Positions 21,372-31,885 of a DNA stretch of 64,000 bases are shown piece after piece. Origin of the DNA: Xiphydria camelus. Its lineage: Eukaryota; Arthropoda; Insecta; Hymenoptera; Xiphydriidae. Numbering within the stretch: the first letter of the stretch is position 1; every line of letters starts with the position of its first letter. Location of the stretch: NCBI GenBank assembly GCA_963678675.1, contig OY783194.1, forward strand, positions 14,440,334-14,504,333, in the 5' to 3' direction. The position numbers were made by a program, and so were the translations under genes. The notes below the pieces were generated by a model. That model was not told the DNA's origin. It searched no databases and worked only from the letters and a program-made list of their open reading frames with translations.

Positions 21372-23350
21372 TCAAGAGACACGGTAGTGTCTCGCGGCAT
21401 GTTCGTTCAAGTTAGTTTTGTCAAAAACGACAGCGCTAATGTCGCGGGCACCCGTGTCTGCCCCCTTCACCCCTCAATGTTTACATCGGATTTTCTCAAT
21501 AAATATACGGTTATAACCAAAACTATGCTTAGTTATGCCATATAAATTGAGTATTCTCTATTGATAGAGACCAGAATAAATGTTATTAGTTACATATTAA
21601 CAGAGATTCTTCCTTAGCAAAGCAAAGCCACGCCCCTTGCGCCTAAAAGTCGAGAATTCGATTTCTCGGCCAATATATATACCTATGTCAAAATGTCACA
21701 AAAATTCCGTCTATATTCGGCGATAGTCGGCCATGATCTGAAATGTGTACACATGATGCGACAACACGCATACGCCATCAAATGTATGTGAGAGTGTGTA
21801 AGAGAATATATTCCTGGAATGTTTGGTTATGGTTTTCAAAGTTAACACTCGTATGCACGAGGTATTCTGTCAGCACATGCAAAAGCATGGATTGCGTGGA
21901 CTGACAGATCACCGTCGTGCATCCGAGTGTTAATAAAATATTTCCATTCGCGAAACGATTTCCCTCGCGTTTATTCCGATCCTCAGACGCGCTTGTTCAT
22001 AAAAAGTTAAAATTCAGTGTAATCGGAGTAATGAAAAAAGTAGACGTTTCAGTCCGAAAAACATCGGTCATCTCAATAGTGGTGAATGTGACAGACGCTC
22101 CGTATAGTTTGATAATCGTTTGCATTTTTTTCGAATACCTAATCGAGATAGTGAACGGATGCAGTGCTATTTTTCTCTGGTTGCCTGTGCATAAAGAGCA
22201 GGAAAGGAGACGGCAGTATCTCGGAAGAATTGCCATCATATAAGTTACTTTCTATCTAACCGCTTTAACCTCACTTTGATTGCGTATGAAGGACAAATAT
22301 CTTTGTGGTCATTCTATTTCTTGTTTTCAGCGTCATGCGAGCACGGGACGAATCGATGGTCTTTCTTCTCTGTCAATAATCAAAGCCGGAGTAGAAAAAT
22401 AGGAGATGCGATGGAACTGGTTCACAATAATCAAGTAATTACTTTACCATTATTTTTTCTCTATCGATATATTTCTTCTTCCGTACTATCACAAGTTCCA
22501 ATTTATACACCGACCTGTCAAACCTGAAGTTTACATGTACCTCACTTCTATTTCATTTCTTCTTCGTCTCTGGTGTAACGACGGTCAATGAGGAATCACT
22601 GATACCGATTAGACAGATAAGTGCTGAATAAGGCCATAAAAGTCTCCATATTATAATAAATACGGCTTTACATGGCCCTAATACAGATTTAAGACGGAAA
22701 CAATACAACATGTATTCGAGCTGTACAGAACTGTATTCATGTTCAATACGGAAACTTCTATGAACTTATCCGACTCGTATCTACCAATCTGCCAATGCGC
22801 GACTCTTTACAAGGAATAAAAAAAAGGCTAAAATAAATTAATTTCAAGATGCGTTTTCAGTTTTAATAATTCTGTCATTATTATCTATAGAATTGGTTAA
22901 CTCAGATTAATATAGTTTCTTAATTTCTACGTAGAGTAAGTTCGGTATATTTTAAATAGTGATATGTGTGCTGGATATTATTGTGTTATTTACAATTTGT
23001 TACAGAAATAAACGTGCTGCTGTTCAATTCTATCCAGAAGGACTTCAAATCATATGCGAGCCTGAGGGGGTTTCTTTCGCACGAGGGATCATCCACTTGT
23101 TGTTTCAAAAACCAGTTGCATTAGTTCATTCGGTGGGCTGGATCTGCTGTTTTGAATGCATGGACGTGCGTCACTTTAATGGATGAAAATTTTCATCCTT
23201 CAATATCCCCCCGACCGTGGACTTGCTGATTCTAACCTCTGTTGCCACAGCCCGAATACTCGTTCGTGGGTTATTCCTTATTCTTTTTAGCACAGCATCG
23301 ATATTTTGCTGCACCTGTATCCTTCTGGGACTTCCTAAAATAACACAGGC
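21372..23350 (+). repeat. Long composite repeat, copy C
   Basis: It begins ATCAAGAGACACGG with the GAGACAC/GTGTCTC hairpin and follows copy D (53062 onward) through TGACAGACGCTCCGTATAG and beyond. About 22500-22935 has no counterpart at that position in copy D, while 22940-23350 aligns again with 54690-55040. It lacks the 600-bp insertion of copy D at TAA (22113-22115), and carries its own 84-bp insertion at TTAA. Confidence 0.8.
21846..21929. mobile_element. 84-bp MITE with TTAA duplication
   Basis: Termini CACTCG[T/G]ATGCACGA (14 of 15 bases inverted) are flanked by TTAA at 21842-21845 and 21930-21933. Copies A and D read AATTAATAAAA or a close variant with a single site, so this is a real insertion. 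A TTAA duplication points to piggyBac or Kolobok mobilisation. There is no coding capacity. Confidence 0.85.
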
Positions 23351-23380
23351 CTGCGAAATTAAAGTTTTTGAAAAATACAA
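22990..23380 (-). pseudogene. DDE transposase remnant with HTH (mariner/IS630-like) in copy C
   Basis: On the minus strand 23380-23171 encodes LGSPRRIQVQQNIDAVL..., then NNPRTSIRAVATEVRISKS and TVGGIL, a helix-turn-helix typical of mariner-like or IS630-type transposases in insects. The next codons, down to about 22990, still read HAF...D...R and NWFLKQQVDDPS, the segment that precedes the catalytic region, but stops and shifts break it. No DDE triad remains intact. Copy D has a parallel wreck at 54720-55040. Confidence 0.6.
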
Positions 23381-24137
23381 GAGAAGTTTTTGCTGATTTT
23401 TATGTTATTTGTTGTCCTGATTTCTAAAATGACCTCCATTTTTTCCATCACGTCAGGATTTTTTGTAAAATCGATATCGCTATTTTTGTTGGAATCCTAT
23501 TTGAAAATTAATTATCTGGAACAATTTTGCGTACTATCTGGCAACAGTGGTTTTTATCTATTGAAATATATGTAAAATAATTGATTCTTGGTGAGGCAAA
23601 TTAATTTTTCAGCAATCGATTATTTTGTATAGGTTTAAATGGATGAAAACCACTGTTACTAGATCGCAGGAGCCGCCTCTGGTCAAGAGGAAAACTGAAC
23701 GTTCACTTGGGTTTAAACTTAAATACATCAACTTATGGTGTAGTTTCTAGAGAAAAATCACCAACATACTATTTTAGTTTGTTTTTATTAAGATAAGTTA
23801 CATGAAATAGGTTATCGACCAAGAGTTTGAAAATTAGAAATGTTCATAAAAATCCAAGTAAACTTGAATGTTTCAAGAAAACTTGACGTGATAGAACTTT
23901 TTTATTATCTTTTTTTAAATCAACACCGAAAAATACATAAAGTTCAGTTGTCAATTCCCTTGTATTTTTTTCATCGCAGGCCTGTGGAAAAAGACCCTAT
24001 ATAATTCGAATGATGAGCGCCAGGTGTGGACACGGCCGCACCACGAGGAGAGACAATCGAACTCTCCTACGAGGACCGACAGACGGGAGATCGGCGTCGG
24101 TCCGATCTCGATCGGGCTCGGCTATCCCCACCCAATA
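23381..24137. other. No supported gene; GC-rich flank at right end
   Basis: 23381-24000 is AT-rich and I see nothing definable. 24000-24137 is GC-rich, unlike its surroundings, and faces another GC-rich patch (29702-29800) across the 5.56-kb transposon, so the two may have been contiguous. Confidence 0.4.
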
Positions 24138-24741
24138 GTCCAGGCGTCAGGTATTTTGAGATCGAAAAAATTCCTACAAAAGGTTTTATTGGCTGAATCT
24201 ATTCATTGAGAGGTCAATATGTAGAAATAGAAAAATAATACTCGAACTCGTCCCGGAACCGATTGTTTAAACAAATTTAATGGATGCTTTTTAGGTTTTT
24301 TATGAATAACTCGAAAAATATCAATTTTAGAACAAAAATAGTTATTATCAATTTTATTCCTTGATAAATTTTCTACAAAAACGTCTATATACTTTTTTAC
24401 ATCCGACCAATAGTTTACGAGATACAGTTCTCGAATCGCGTGAAATTTTGTGGGGCTTCCGTATTTTGAAGTAATATACACATACAGGTTTTATATCAAC
24501 GTCCATATGAAGCAGTAAAATTTATTATAATATAAAACAAGGCAAAACTTGTTGATTTTCAATTAAAAATTAATCTGAAGCAAAAAATTTGGAAACATGA
24601 AGAATACTTTTTTTGTTAAAAATATATTTAAATCGGTAAAATAAATTTGTTGTTACATATTTCAATTTTTTCTTGTTTTGGGAGCTGGTGAACGAAGGTT
24701 TGAATCAGAATCACTCTCATCTGTACTTGCTTCTTCTTCTT

Positions 24742-25210
24742 CTATTTCCACGGAAAGGAATTGTTCATATCGATGTCTATCAACTCATCGATTTCTTCTT
24801 CAATGTCAATATTGTTATCAGTATTAGAGCAGCTTTTCCCTTGGCAATTTAGATAGATCACGGAACAGTGCAGCCCAACTTTGCGGCAGCTACAGTTGCT
24901 TGTACAGCCTTTAAGACATTTACAGCAAATGGTTTGTAACAATTCTTCTGGGGCAGCGAGAGAAGTGGTGGTACAGGGTAGTAAGCCATTCACTGTTTGT
25001 CTCCAACCCCAATCGGTAGGATTCAAATGATTACCACTCCAGCTTTGGATTTGATGATATACCCGGAGAGCATGTAGCCTTGTAGCATCTCGAGTTGGAG
25101 GTAAAGATGCCAAATTAAATGAATTTTTAGTGGAAGCTTTTGCGAAACACTGAAACCGAAATTGATACAAATGCATTAGTGTGTTTTTTTTTGGCTCCAT
25201 ATAAAGCCAA
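24742..25210 (-). pseudogene. Cys-rich C-terminal tail of the Academ-like protein
   Basis: From MEPKKNTLMHLYQFRF the frame runs through LPPTRDATRLHALRVYHQIQ and DWGWRQTVNGLLP to a Cys cluster: ICCKCLKGCTSNCSCRK followed by GLHC, LNCQ and KSCSN (nine Cys in about 37 residues), then an acidic end IEEEIDELIDID. The cluster resembles CXC/Cys8-type zinc folds found at the end of such proteins. The region from 24430 to 24741 is AT-rich 3' sequence without a gene. Confidence 0.65.
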
Positions 25211-25850
25211 AATGAATTTTTGAGCTGCAAAATCGAGGTGATCGGGATGAGAGTGTGTACAAAGAAATTGTGAGATAATTTTCTGCAGATCATTATCATT
25301 TTCTAATAACTTGACGTGTTTTGTTTTGCCTATTCGAAAAAATGCTGAAGTTGTGTCACAACCACTGAAAGCGTGGAGGAACAGAAGGAACTTGCGAATC
25401 GATGGAAATTGAAAACTTTCAGTTGTATATAATTTCTCTTGAGCTTTTCCTTTACTCGGTTTTAAGAAGTAGATATTATCATGAATAGGGTCAAGCCCTG
25501 TAATAAGAACTAACAAATCGATGTCTTTGCCAACAATTACCACTGCTTCGTAATTTTGTGCTATTTCTTTAGCAGAAGTAATTATCAAACTATCTGCATC
25601 TTCGTATGCTTGTTTGGTAGTAAAACCCGCACCGTCGAGTTTATCATTCAATGCTGTAATGAGTCTGCTTTTATTAGTGTCATTACTCAAAAATTTATTT
25701 TGTGAAACAGTCGCTTTCATTGTTAAATCAAATATAAGATCCACCGAGGTTTGTTTCTGCTGCCTTCTCAATCGTTCAGCGTATTTCGTGCTTTTCATAT
25801 GGGCATCATGTGGGTATCCATCGAAGACAATTATGCTGTGTGAGGTTGAA
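25190..25850 (-). pseudogene. XPG/FEN1-like (PIN-fold) nuclease domain
   Basis: After FDGYP the open frame (start codon 25798) shows the XPG-N style KSTKYAERLRR helix, AYEDADSLI at residues 64-72, VIVGKDIDLLVL at 87-98 and FSGCDTTSAFF at 144-154. These match the acidic metal-ligand strands (E/D...D-x-D) and the GCD start of the helix-hairpin region of XPG/FEN1-type 5' nucleases. The catalytic acids look preserved although the gene is broken. The frame shifts at an A-run near 25190 (T-run on the plus strand). Confidence 0.72.
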
Positions 25851-26700
25851 AATGCCTTTGCATGTATTGCACATACTTATTCGTAATTTCTTCGAAAGTT
25901 TCATTCTGTTGCCATAGTACCCGATGAAGAAGGTATCCACCATCCACAACATGTATCGTTTTTTTAACTGGTAATTGAGTATTGGATGGTGTGAAATATT
26001 CGTATAAAGTAGACTTCTTTGTTTTGCGCATACCTAATTCATCAAACAATGATAAAGGATACGATGCCAATTCATAGTCAAAGTAATTTTTTAGTTGCTC
26101 ATTTGACTTTTTCGTCAGCGAAATCCGTTGAAATAATAACAGAGGGTTTACTGACACAGTTTCATTATTAACTTTAATTGACGTTTTCATCGTAGAAAGT
26201 GGTTTAACCCTAGCGTTTCTGGCTAGTTTGACACTTCCGAAATTGTTTCCAACAATTGTCTGCATCAGTGCTGTTCCGACTTCGAGGGAATTATGACAAT
26301 TGATACTCTCATCGCCTCTTATGCCAGTGCTCAATGATATGATGTGTGCATCATGATGGGGATCATGTATTGCAAACCAGTCCATGAATAGTCGTACATC
26401 GTCTACGTCTCGTTGAATGCGAGAAGGTCTCGAGTCTGAGTGTTGTTCGGTGGTTCCGAAGTCGACATGGCAGAATATACTGATTTTTTCTATTACTTCA
26501 ATCATGGTAGGCATGGCAAGAATCCATTTTCCAAGAACACTATCTGTCGTTCCTCGGCCACGGGTAATTCCTCCAATACTTTTTGAGTCTTTCATCAAGG
26601 TTTGTTCGATAGTCATATCAGTCCAGATGCCTGACCATGATTTCTCCGAACGTCTGATCGTAAAAAAATCCTTTTTCAAAAAATGTAATATACTCAGCCT
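25845..26700 (-). pseudogene. Segment leading into the XPG-like nuclease
   Basis: It starts with FTIRRSEKSWSGIWTDMTIEQT, GRGTTDSVLGKW and a block SLSTGIRGDESINCH. It then runs through NPLLLFQRI and YPLSLFDELG to VVDGGYLLHRVLW, which looks like the first metal-binding Asp strand of XPG/FEN1 nucleases. The segment ends at a frameshift near 25845, after which IVFDGYPHDAH continues. The counterpart in the second family member is 61692-62404. Confidence 0.65.
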
Positions 26701-27470
26701 CAGGTATTTTCGATTTAAGGTCCAGCATATCTTGCAAATATAGTTGACAGGATTTAGCGTATAGAAAATGACCGCTGGCATGGAAAAATGGCAACATTTT
26801 TTGAATAGTCTCTAAATGAAGAAACCAATTTCCCATTCTTTCTGCTTCAATAAATTGCTTAACTAACGTCACCATTTTAAAGTACTGAACCCACAATTTT
26901 GCTGTAGGCCCATGATTTTTCAGACGAGTTAGTGTCTCTGTAAATTTTAACAATATAGACTGACAAACTGGAGATTGAGAATTCTCCAAGACCTTCTGAG
27001 GCATAAGCAGCAGTTCTTGAATGAATTCTTCATCTTCTGGAGTTAAATCCATTTTAGATAAAATAATTTTAGCTAGTGCCAAGTGAACAAGCAAATGTGC
27101 TCTAACTGCTCTTGCATAGGCATGCCCATCGAGCATTTTATCTACGGAGGAAGGTGCGTACACCAAGCTGAAAAGTTCCTTCAGCCCGCTGCCATCCATA
27201 GTGAATCCAATTGCTCCAAGGAAGGACATCAAGAGGTGGAATCCCCCTAGTCGAATGATAATAACACATGATTCGGTACTAAGGCCACTAGAAGCTAAAA
27301 TGTCTAGTGCTTTGAAATAAAGAGGTTGGTCGTATGATACAAAGCAGACTTTTTGATTGTGATCCATGCATTTCTTAAGGGCTTCCACGAGTGTTGTATA
27401 TGCAGTATCATGGTTACTCGGAGGAGCGTTAATGAATGGCAAAAAAATTATACGTGATACACACAGAGAA
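26650..27470 (-). pseudogene. Conserved central domain of the Academ-like protein
   Basis: This segment holds FLPFINAPPSN, CFVSYDQPLYFKALDI, IIIRLGGFHLLMSFLGAIGF, LVYAPSSVDKMLDG and HAYARAVRAHLLVH. The spacing of Asp and His in YDQP and LGGFH could reflect an RNase H-fold (DDE-type) transposase core, but I cannot confirm a catalytic triad. The same blocks occur at 62728-63468, which shows they are the most conserved part. The frame shifts near 26670 (ITFFEKGFF versus LHFLKKDFF). Confidence 0.65.
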
Positions 27471-28832
27471 AGGAAGAGACGCGGTCGCTTGTTCCATGAA
27501 GCCATGCCAGCCGGGCATAATATATGGAGACTCCTCTTTCCACTTCCCATACAGCCAAACAAAGTCCGCTGGTGACAATTTAATCTCACTGTTAATTGGA
27601 TGCTCTTCGTTGATACAAGTTATTTTAATTTGATGAAGTCCTTGTTCAGCTTGTTTTTGGAATGTCTTTAGGGAAGTAGTTCCAAACGTTCCGAGATTTT
27701 TAGCTGCTGGAACCTTCTTTAATCTCGGAATTTCTCCTTTAGTCACAACTGATGTATTAGGAGTAGCACACATGATTCTTCCCATAGCGTGGAATGTATT
27801 TAAACCGTCGATAGTATTCACGTTGTGATCTGCATTATCAAAAACTAGTTGGATGAAAGCATCTGACGTGATGTGACTCTGAGGGTGCATAACAGCAGAA
27901 GTCTCAAATAACACCGCTTCTTCGTATGTAGCGCAGAATCCCAATGATGACATAAGATTCAAGAGAACTCTGGAACCATATTTTCGATTCAGTACAGAGG
28001 CAAGTCCCTCTTGCAATGCCGAAATAAAAGACCTAGGTCGGGCTGCTACGAGTATTGCATGTGCAATCGATGTAATTTTTTGATTCCATTGTTTGAGATC
28101 TCCCCTCTTATTTTTTAAAATAACAGTCTTCAGAAATAATTGCAGTGTCTCGGGGATATCAGCTTCTATATTGTCGAGAAATTTGTGTGCTGATGGATAA
28201 GTTTCCACATCATATACTTGTGATCTAATATCGTCTATTATTATTCGAGCTGCTTCACAGACAACTCTCTTCCTTTCTTCTTGTAAATGTGTTTCTTTGT
28301 TTCGATAAAACGTATCAGCAAGAATCTTGTGACCACCAGAACGAAAGCAAATAACTGGAGCTTTTTTAGCATTAGCAGTCATTATGATTTCATCGCCGTA
28401 TTTCTCTTTTAATTTTTGTTTTATTGTAATTTCGCTAGGCAACTCCCCTTCATATGTGTGCAGTATATCTCTCAAAGAAAATTGGCATTCTTGGTGATTT
28501 TCTTCAATAAAATTGGATATATATTCAATTACCTTACAAATCCCGGGGTCAACAGGCCGACCAACCGGTTTCTCGGATTTTGTGTGCACTTTGAATTTTC
28601 TGTAGCAGGATCGATGGTATCTCCCTTCAACTGCTACCAGATCGATGACACTAGTGAGACGTTGTTTCACTTCTTTTCCCCAATCATCGTTTCTTTCATC
28701 AGCTGTAAATGAAATAGCATTGAGGAATCCCAGCGTTGCTACATCACTCACTAAATCACGTTTATTGGCGGGTTTTTTCTGCTCTCGTTCAGCGTATTCC
28801 GAAGAAGCATCACTGTGTCGCAGAAGAAACAC
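27450..28832 (-). pseudogene. Second segment of the Academ-like protein
   Basis: An open stretch of about 460 codons completes the second zinc module (VEGRYHRSCYRKF) and continues through a helical region. Blocks include FSLRDILHTYEG, GDEIIMTANAKKAP and HAILVAARPRSFISALQEGL. It ends with KLSPADFVWLYGK...MPGWHGFM before a frameshift at about 27440-27470. No enzymatic motif is recognised in this part. The sequence flows in register into the next segment, so it is one gene broken by mutation rather than separate genes. Confidence 0.65.
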
Positions 28833-29125
28833 TTGCTTTTGAAATCAAAAGCTGGGGTTCTCGTCGCACGACATGTACTTGGATTTTCTCGTAAGTTCTG
28901 TGCTGCTGAAATTCGTTTCTCCTGGTTATATACTTTTCTACATAAATCGTGCACTGTGATTTGTGACAAATTAATTAATCGTTCATGTTTCTTGTCTCCG
29001 CGTTTAACACTCGAGTCAATAGATGTTTGTATTCCACGACTTTTAACCACTACTGTGTTACCATCTGTTAAATCTTTTTCACATATAAAACATAACTTAT
29101 TTATATCCATTTTCTTGAAATACAC
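28811..29125 (-). pseudogene. N-terminal zinc-binding module of the Academ-like protein
   Basis: The first segment starts at an ATG near 29125, with a second, better placed one (MDINKLCFICEKDL) at 29110. It contains CFIC about 7 residues in and HDLCRKVYN about 50 residues later, a C-x2-C...H-x3-C set that could bind zinc. A second CFFC follows near its end and pairs with YHRSCYRKF in the next frame. The frame shifts at about 28810-28830. It lies just inside the right terminal repeat and is the likely 5' end of the gene. Confidence 0.65.
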
Positions 29126-29701
29126 GATTCCACGGTCAACTCAATACTGCAGAAACTAGCCCCCCTACTACCGTTACGGTTGGGACATTTGTGAAATAAA
29201 GGCCCTTAATCCTTCCACCACTCTTCTCCTCTAATCAGACTGTAAATCCTACGTTCCTTCAACATACCTGTCAGGTCAGAAACATGAATTTAGTCATGGA
29301 AAAATGTAACGGAGGTATCTTGTTAAAACCATATAATAACATATTTAGCATAGAGCGTCGGATATTGCAGTGCTACCATGACTACTTGCATCTCGGGGCT
29401 GTATCTCGTAAACTATAGTTCGTACGTAAAAAAGTATCTAGACGTTTTTGTAGAAAATTTATCAAGGAATAAAATTGATAATAACTATTTTTGTTCTAAA
29501 ATTGATATTTTTCGAGTTATTCATAAAAAACCTAAAAAGCATCCATTAAATTTGTTTAAACAATCGGTTCCGGGACGAGTTCGAGTATTATTTTTTTGTT
29601 TATTAATATTGACCCCTTAAAGAACTGATTAAGACAATAAAACCTTTTGTAGCAATTTTTTCGTGAATTCTATGTTTTTTTTTGCTCTGACGCCTGGACT
29701 A

Positions 29702-30262
29702 TAATGGCAGAGGGGCGGTTCGTTATACGCAGGCTGGGACACGGTAGGACGGGATCCGCGCTGACGAAAGCGGGAGAAAAAAAAAGAAAAAGAAAACTAA
29801 ACGCAACCGATGACTATAAAAAAATGTACAGAATTCGCCACCAAGCAAAGTTCAGATACATTGGAAATGAACATAGTTATTGTTTTCATATTTTCTCCTG
29901 GACTATAATCTTCTTCCTCAGTTACAGCGAAGTGTGGCACGGTACATGAGAAAACGAAGGAACTGTATAATTGACTAAAAACAACAAAGTAGGTTATAAG
30001 TATATTGACACGAAAAAATACATATAAGAAACACATATTATATTATATGTATGGAAATATAAACATACAGTGTGATATAAGGAAAAGGAATTTTTAGATT
30101 TCTAAAAGAAATGAAACCTGACTGCAGATATCCTTGTACTAACACTTTGAAACAGAATGAAACCCCTGAAAAGTAATAACATAATAAACACGCACCCTTG
30201 CATGAGAAATACGAATATTTTGAAACAGAAATAAAACTGAAAACTTAACACTACATACATCA
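29702..30262 (+). other. No supported gene; 81-codon open frame of uncertain status
   Basis: A frame at 29704-29949 begins MAEGRFVIRRLGHGRTG and contains a basic KKRKRKLN stretch, but ends in hydrophobic low-quality sequence. It starts two bases after the transposon flank and its first third is GC-rich, like 24000-24137. It might be part of an interrupted host exon. The rest, to 30262, is AT-rich without signal. Confidence 0.25.
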
Positions 30263-31015
30263 TCACCAATCATTTGTACGAATCAAAGTACCGCGAACAT
30301 ATTGCGATGACAAAAGTTGTTCATCATCTGAATCCTTGGACATCTTAAATAGTTTACATTTTTGTGACATCGCCATTACAAAGTCTTAACCGGAGTCGAT
30401 TCGTGGAAATTCTAATGGCATATAAGCTATCGATTTCACTGTCATATCTAGAGAAATACCACTTCGAATAATTTTAGAACCACGAATTTGCAAGAGCATC
30501 ATTATGTACATATAAGTTGGTTGGATCAATTGTTGCCACTTAACCATTTTCATTTATCGACTGGTTTCCTCAAAGAGAAATAAGGGAGAATTAATGCAAC
30601 TAGGTATATCATTGTTATTAAAGACTTTGAATCCAAAAATGCCCGGACTATCTTCACCCGCAGAGGAACGAGAAGGCGCTTTGGCGGTTAACAATTTCTT
30701 GCGCAAATTTGTTAACATTTGTTTCATGTTATCTAGAATACTGAACCGTTTACACGCTTCCACGAACACCGGAACATTTGCCAACAACTTAACATCCGTT
30801 ACAAAACGTTCGACAAATTCTTGCATTAAATGTCTACTCTCTTCGTGCCACCAGTGACTTACTGTGGGCACTAGTAGTTGAACTCTATGCTTCGGCTCTA
30901 ATTGATTAATATGTCTTATAATCGTGCGATGTAGAAAATCTTCCGAATGAGTCATTGTCAGACCGTACGCGTTAGTGACGAGAAACAATGTCGGTGTCTT
31001 TTTGTACACAAATTA
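30263..31015 (-). pseudogene. Probable pseudogene of an unrecognised gene
   Basis: One minus-strand frame runs from about 31015 to the TGA at 30263, interrupted only by TAA at 30554-30556 and at 30386-30388. It encodes FLVTNAYGLTMTHSEDFL..., TVSHWWHEESRHLMQEF, VERFVTDVKLLANVPVF, then after the first stop WQQLIQPTYMYIMMLLQ and after the second MSKDSDDEQLLSSQY...TLIRTNDW. All pieces read like ordinary coding sequence in the same register, which argues for a decayed or retrocopied gene rather than a short intact one. I do not recognise the family. No ATG start lies at the upstream edge, so the 5' part is missing or on another exon. Confidence 0.45.
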
Positions 31016-31297
31016 GCAGAAATGGATTGTAGCAACGGGTATTTTTGAAAATTTTAATGTGGCCTTAATACACACACGACACAACACACACCCGGGAGAT
31101 ATTCGTTTCAGCACCGCGAAGAATCGTTAGGTGTGTGGTGATGGCGTGGGACTAGTGTGGTACGGGCATGTGCCTCCTGCATGTTAGTTTATAGGGACCG
31201 TGCAAAAACTATAGAGGGAGTTGTAGCGTCGATGCTTGCGCTACATTTGGCGATTTTAAGAAATTAAGGGATACTTTTTAACACGGGGAACATACAC

Positions 31298-31677
31298 CCC
31301 ACGACTCGGATTCTGTCGCTGGGGAATTTTCAAGAGGAAATTTAGCAGAGTCGCGTGTAGATGACCGATACGGGAGACGACGCGTGAGATATGGCTGACA
31401 GGATTGCGGGGTATCAAATGATGAAGTTGTTTTGTGAATTCGGTAAAGAAAAAGTAATCTAATTTTCTTTCAGTTTAGTTACCACTACTTTACAATAATA
31501 ACTTTTTACGAAAATTTATTTTTATACACCGAATTCACAAAATTTAATCTCATCATTCCATACCCCGCAATCCTGTCAGCCATATCTCCCGCGTCGTCTC
31601 CTGTATCGGTCATCTACACGCGACTCTGCTAAACGTCCTTTTGAAAATTCCCCAGCGACAGAATCTGAGTCGGGGGG
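31298..31677. repeat. 380-bp fold-back MITE
   Basis: 31298-31455 is the complement of about 31515-31677. Arms include GACTC[G/A]GATTCTGTCGCTGG (complement at the right end) and GCAGAGTCGCGTGTAGATG. The loop is AT-rich. No coding sequence. The word CTGTCGCTGG near the ends is shared with the MITE at 39228-39452, so the two may be related. 31016-31297 shows no gene. Confidence 0.78.
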
Positions 31678-31885
31678 TCTAAGATAAGAAAAGTTAAAAA
31701 TGTTAAAAATAATAAGGCACTAATTTTTTGTCAATACAAAGTACCCCTACTGAAGGCCAAAATAAAGATAAAGGTGAAGAACTGTTTCACTCAGGTCATG
31801 TATTCACTGTTGAAGAGATAAATAATTCCGAAACACAAAAAGTAACTGTTGAGGATAAGTCGTCACATTTAGGCGAATCGACTAT

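Larger units (their letters stand above)
24138..29699 (-). mobile_element. 5.56-kb Academ-like DNA transposon encoding an XPG-type nuclease
   Basis: Ends are GTCCAGGCGTCAG and its exact complement, flanked by TA at 24136-24137 and 29700-29701. The terminal inverted repeats are long (about 24138-24425 and 29400-29699, with small indels). All coding sequence is on the minus strand (29125 to 24742), about 1,400 residues in six frame segments. Order: two C-x2-C...H-x3-C modules, a long helical region, a conserved central block (FVSYDQPLYFKA...RLGGFHLLMSF), an XPG/FEN1-like nuclease and a Cys-rich tail. As I remember, XPG nuclease plus a Cys-rich finger is described for Academ transposons. The class assignment is inference, and the apparent TA target does not match the 3-4 bp I recall for Academ. 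Confidence 0.75.
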
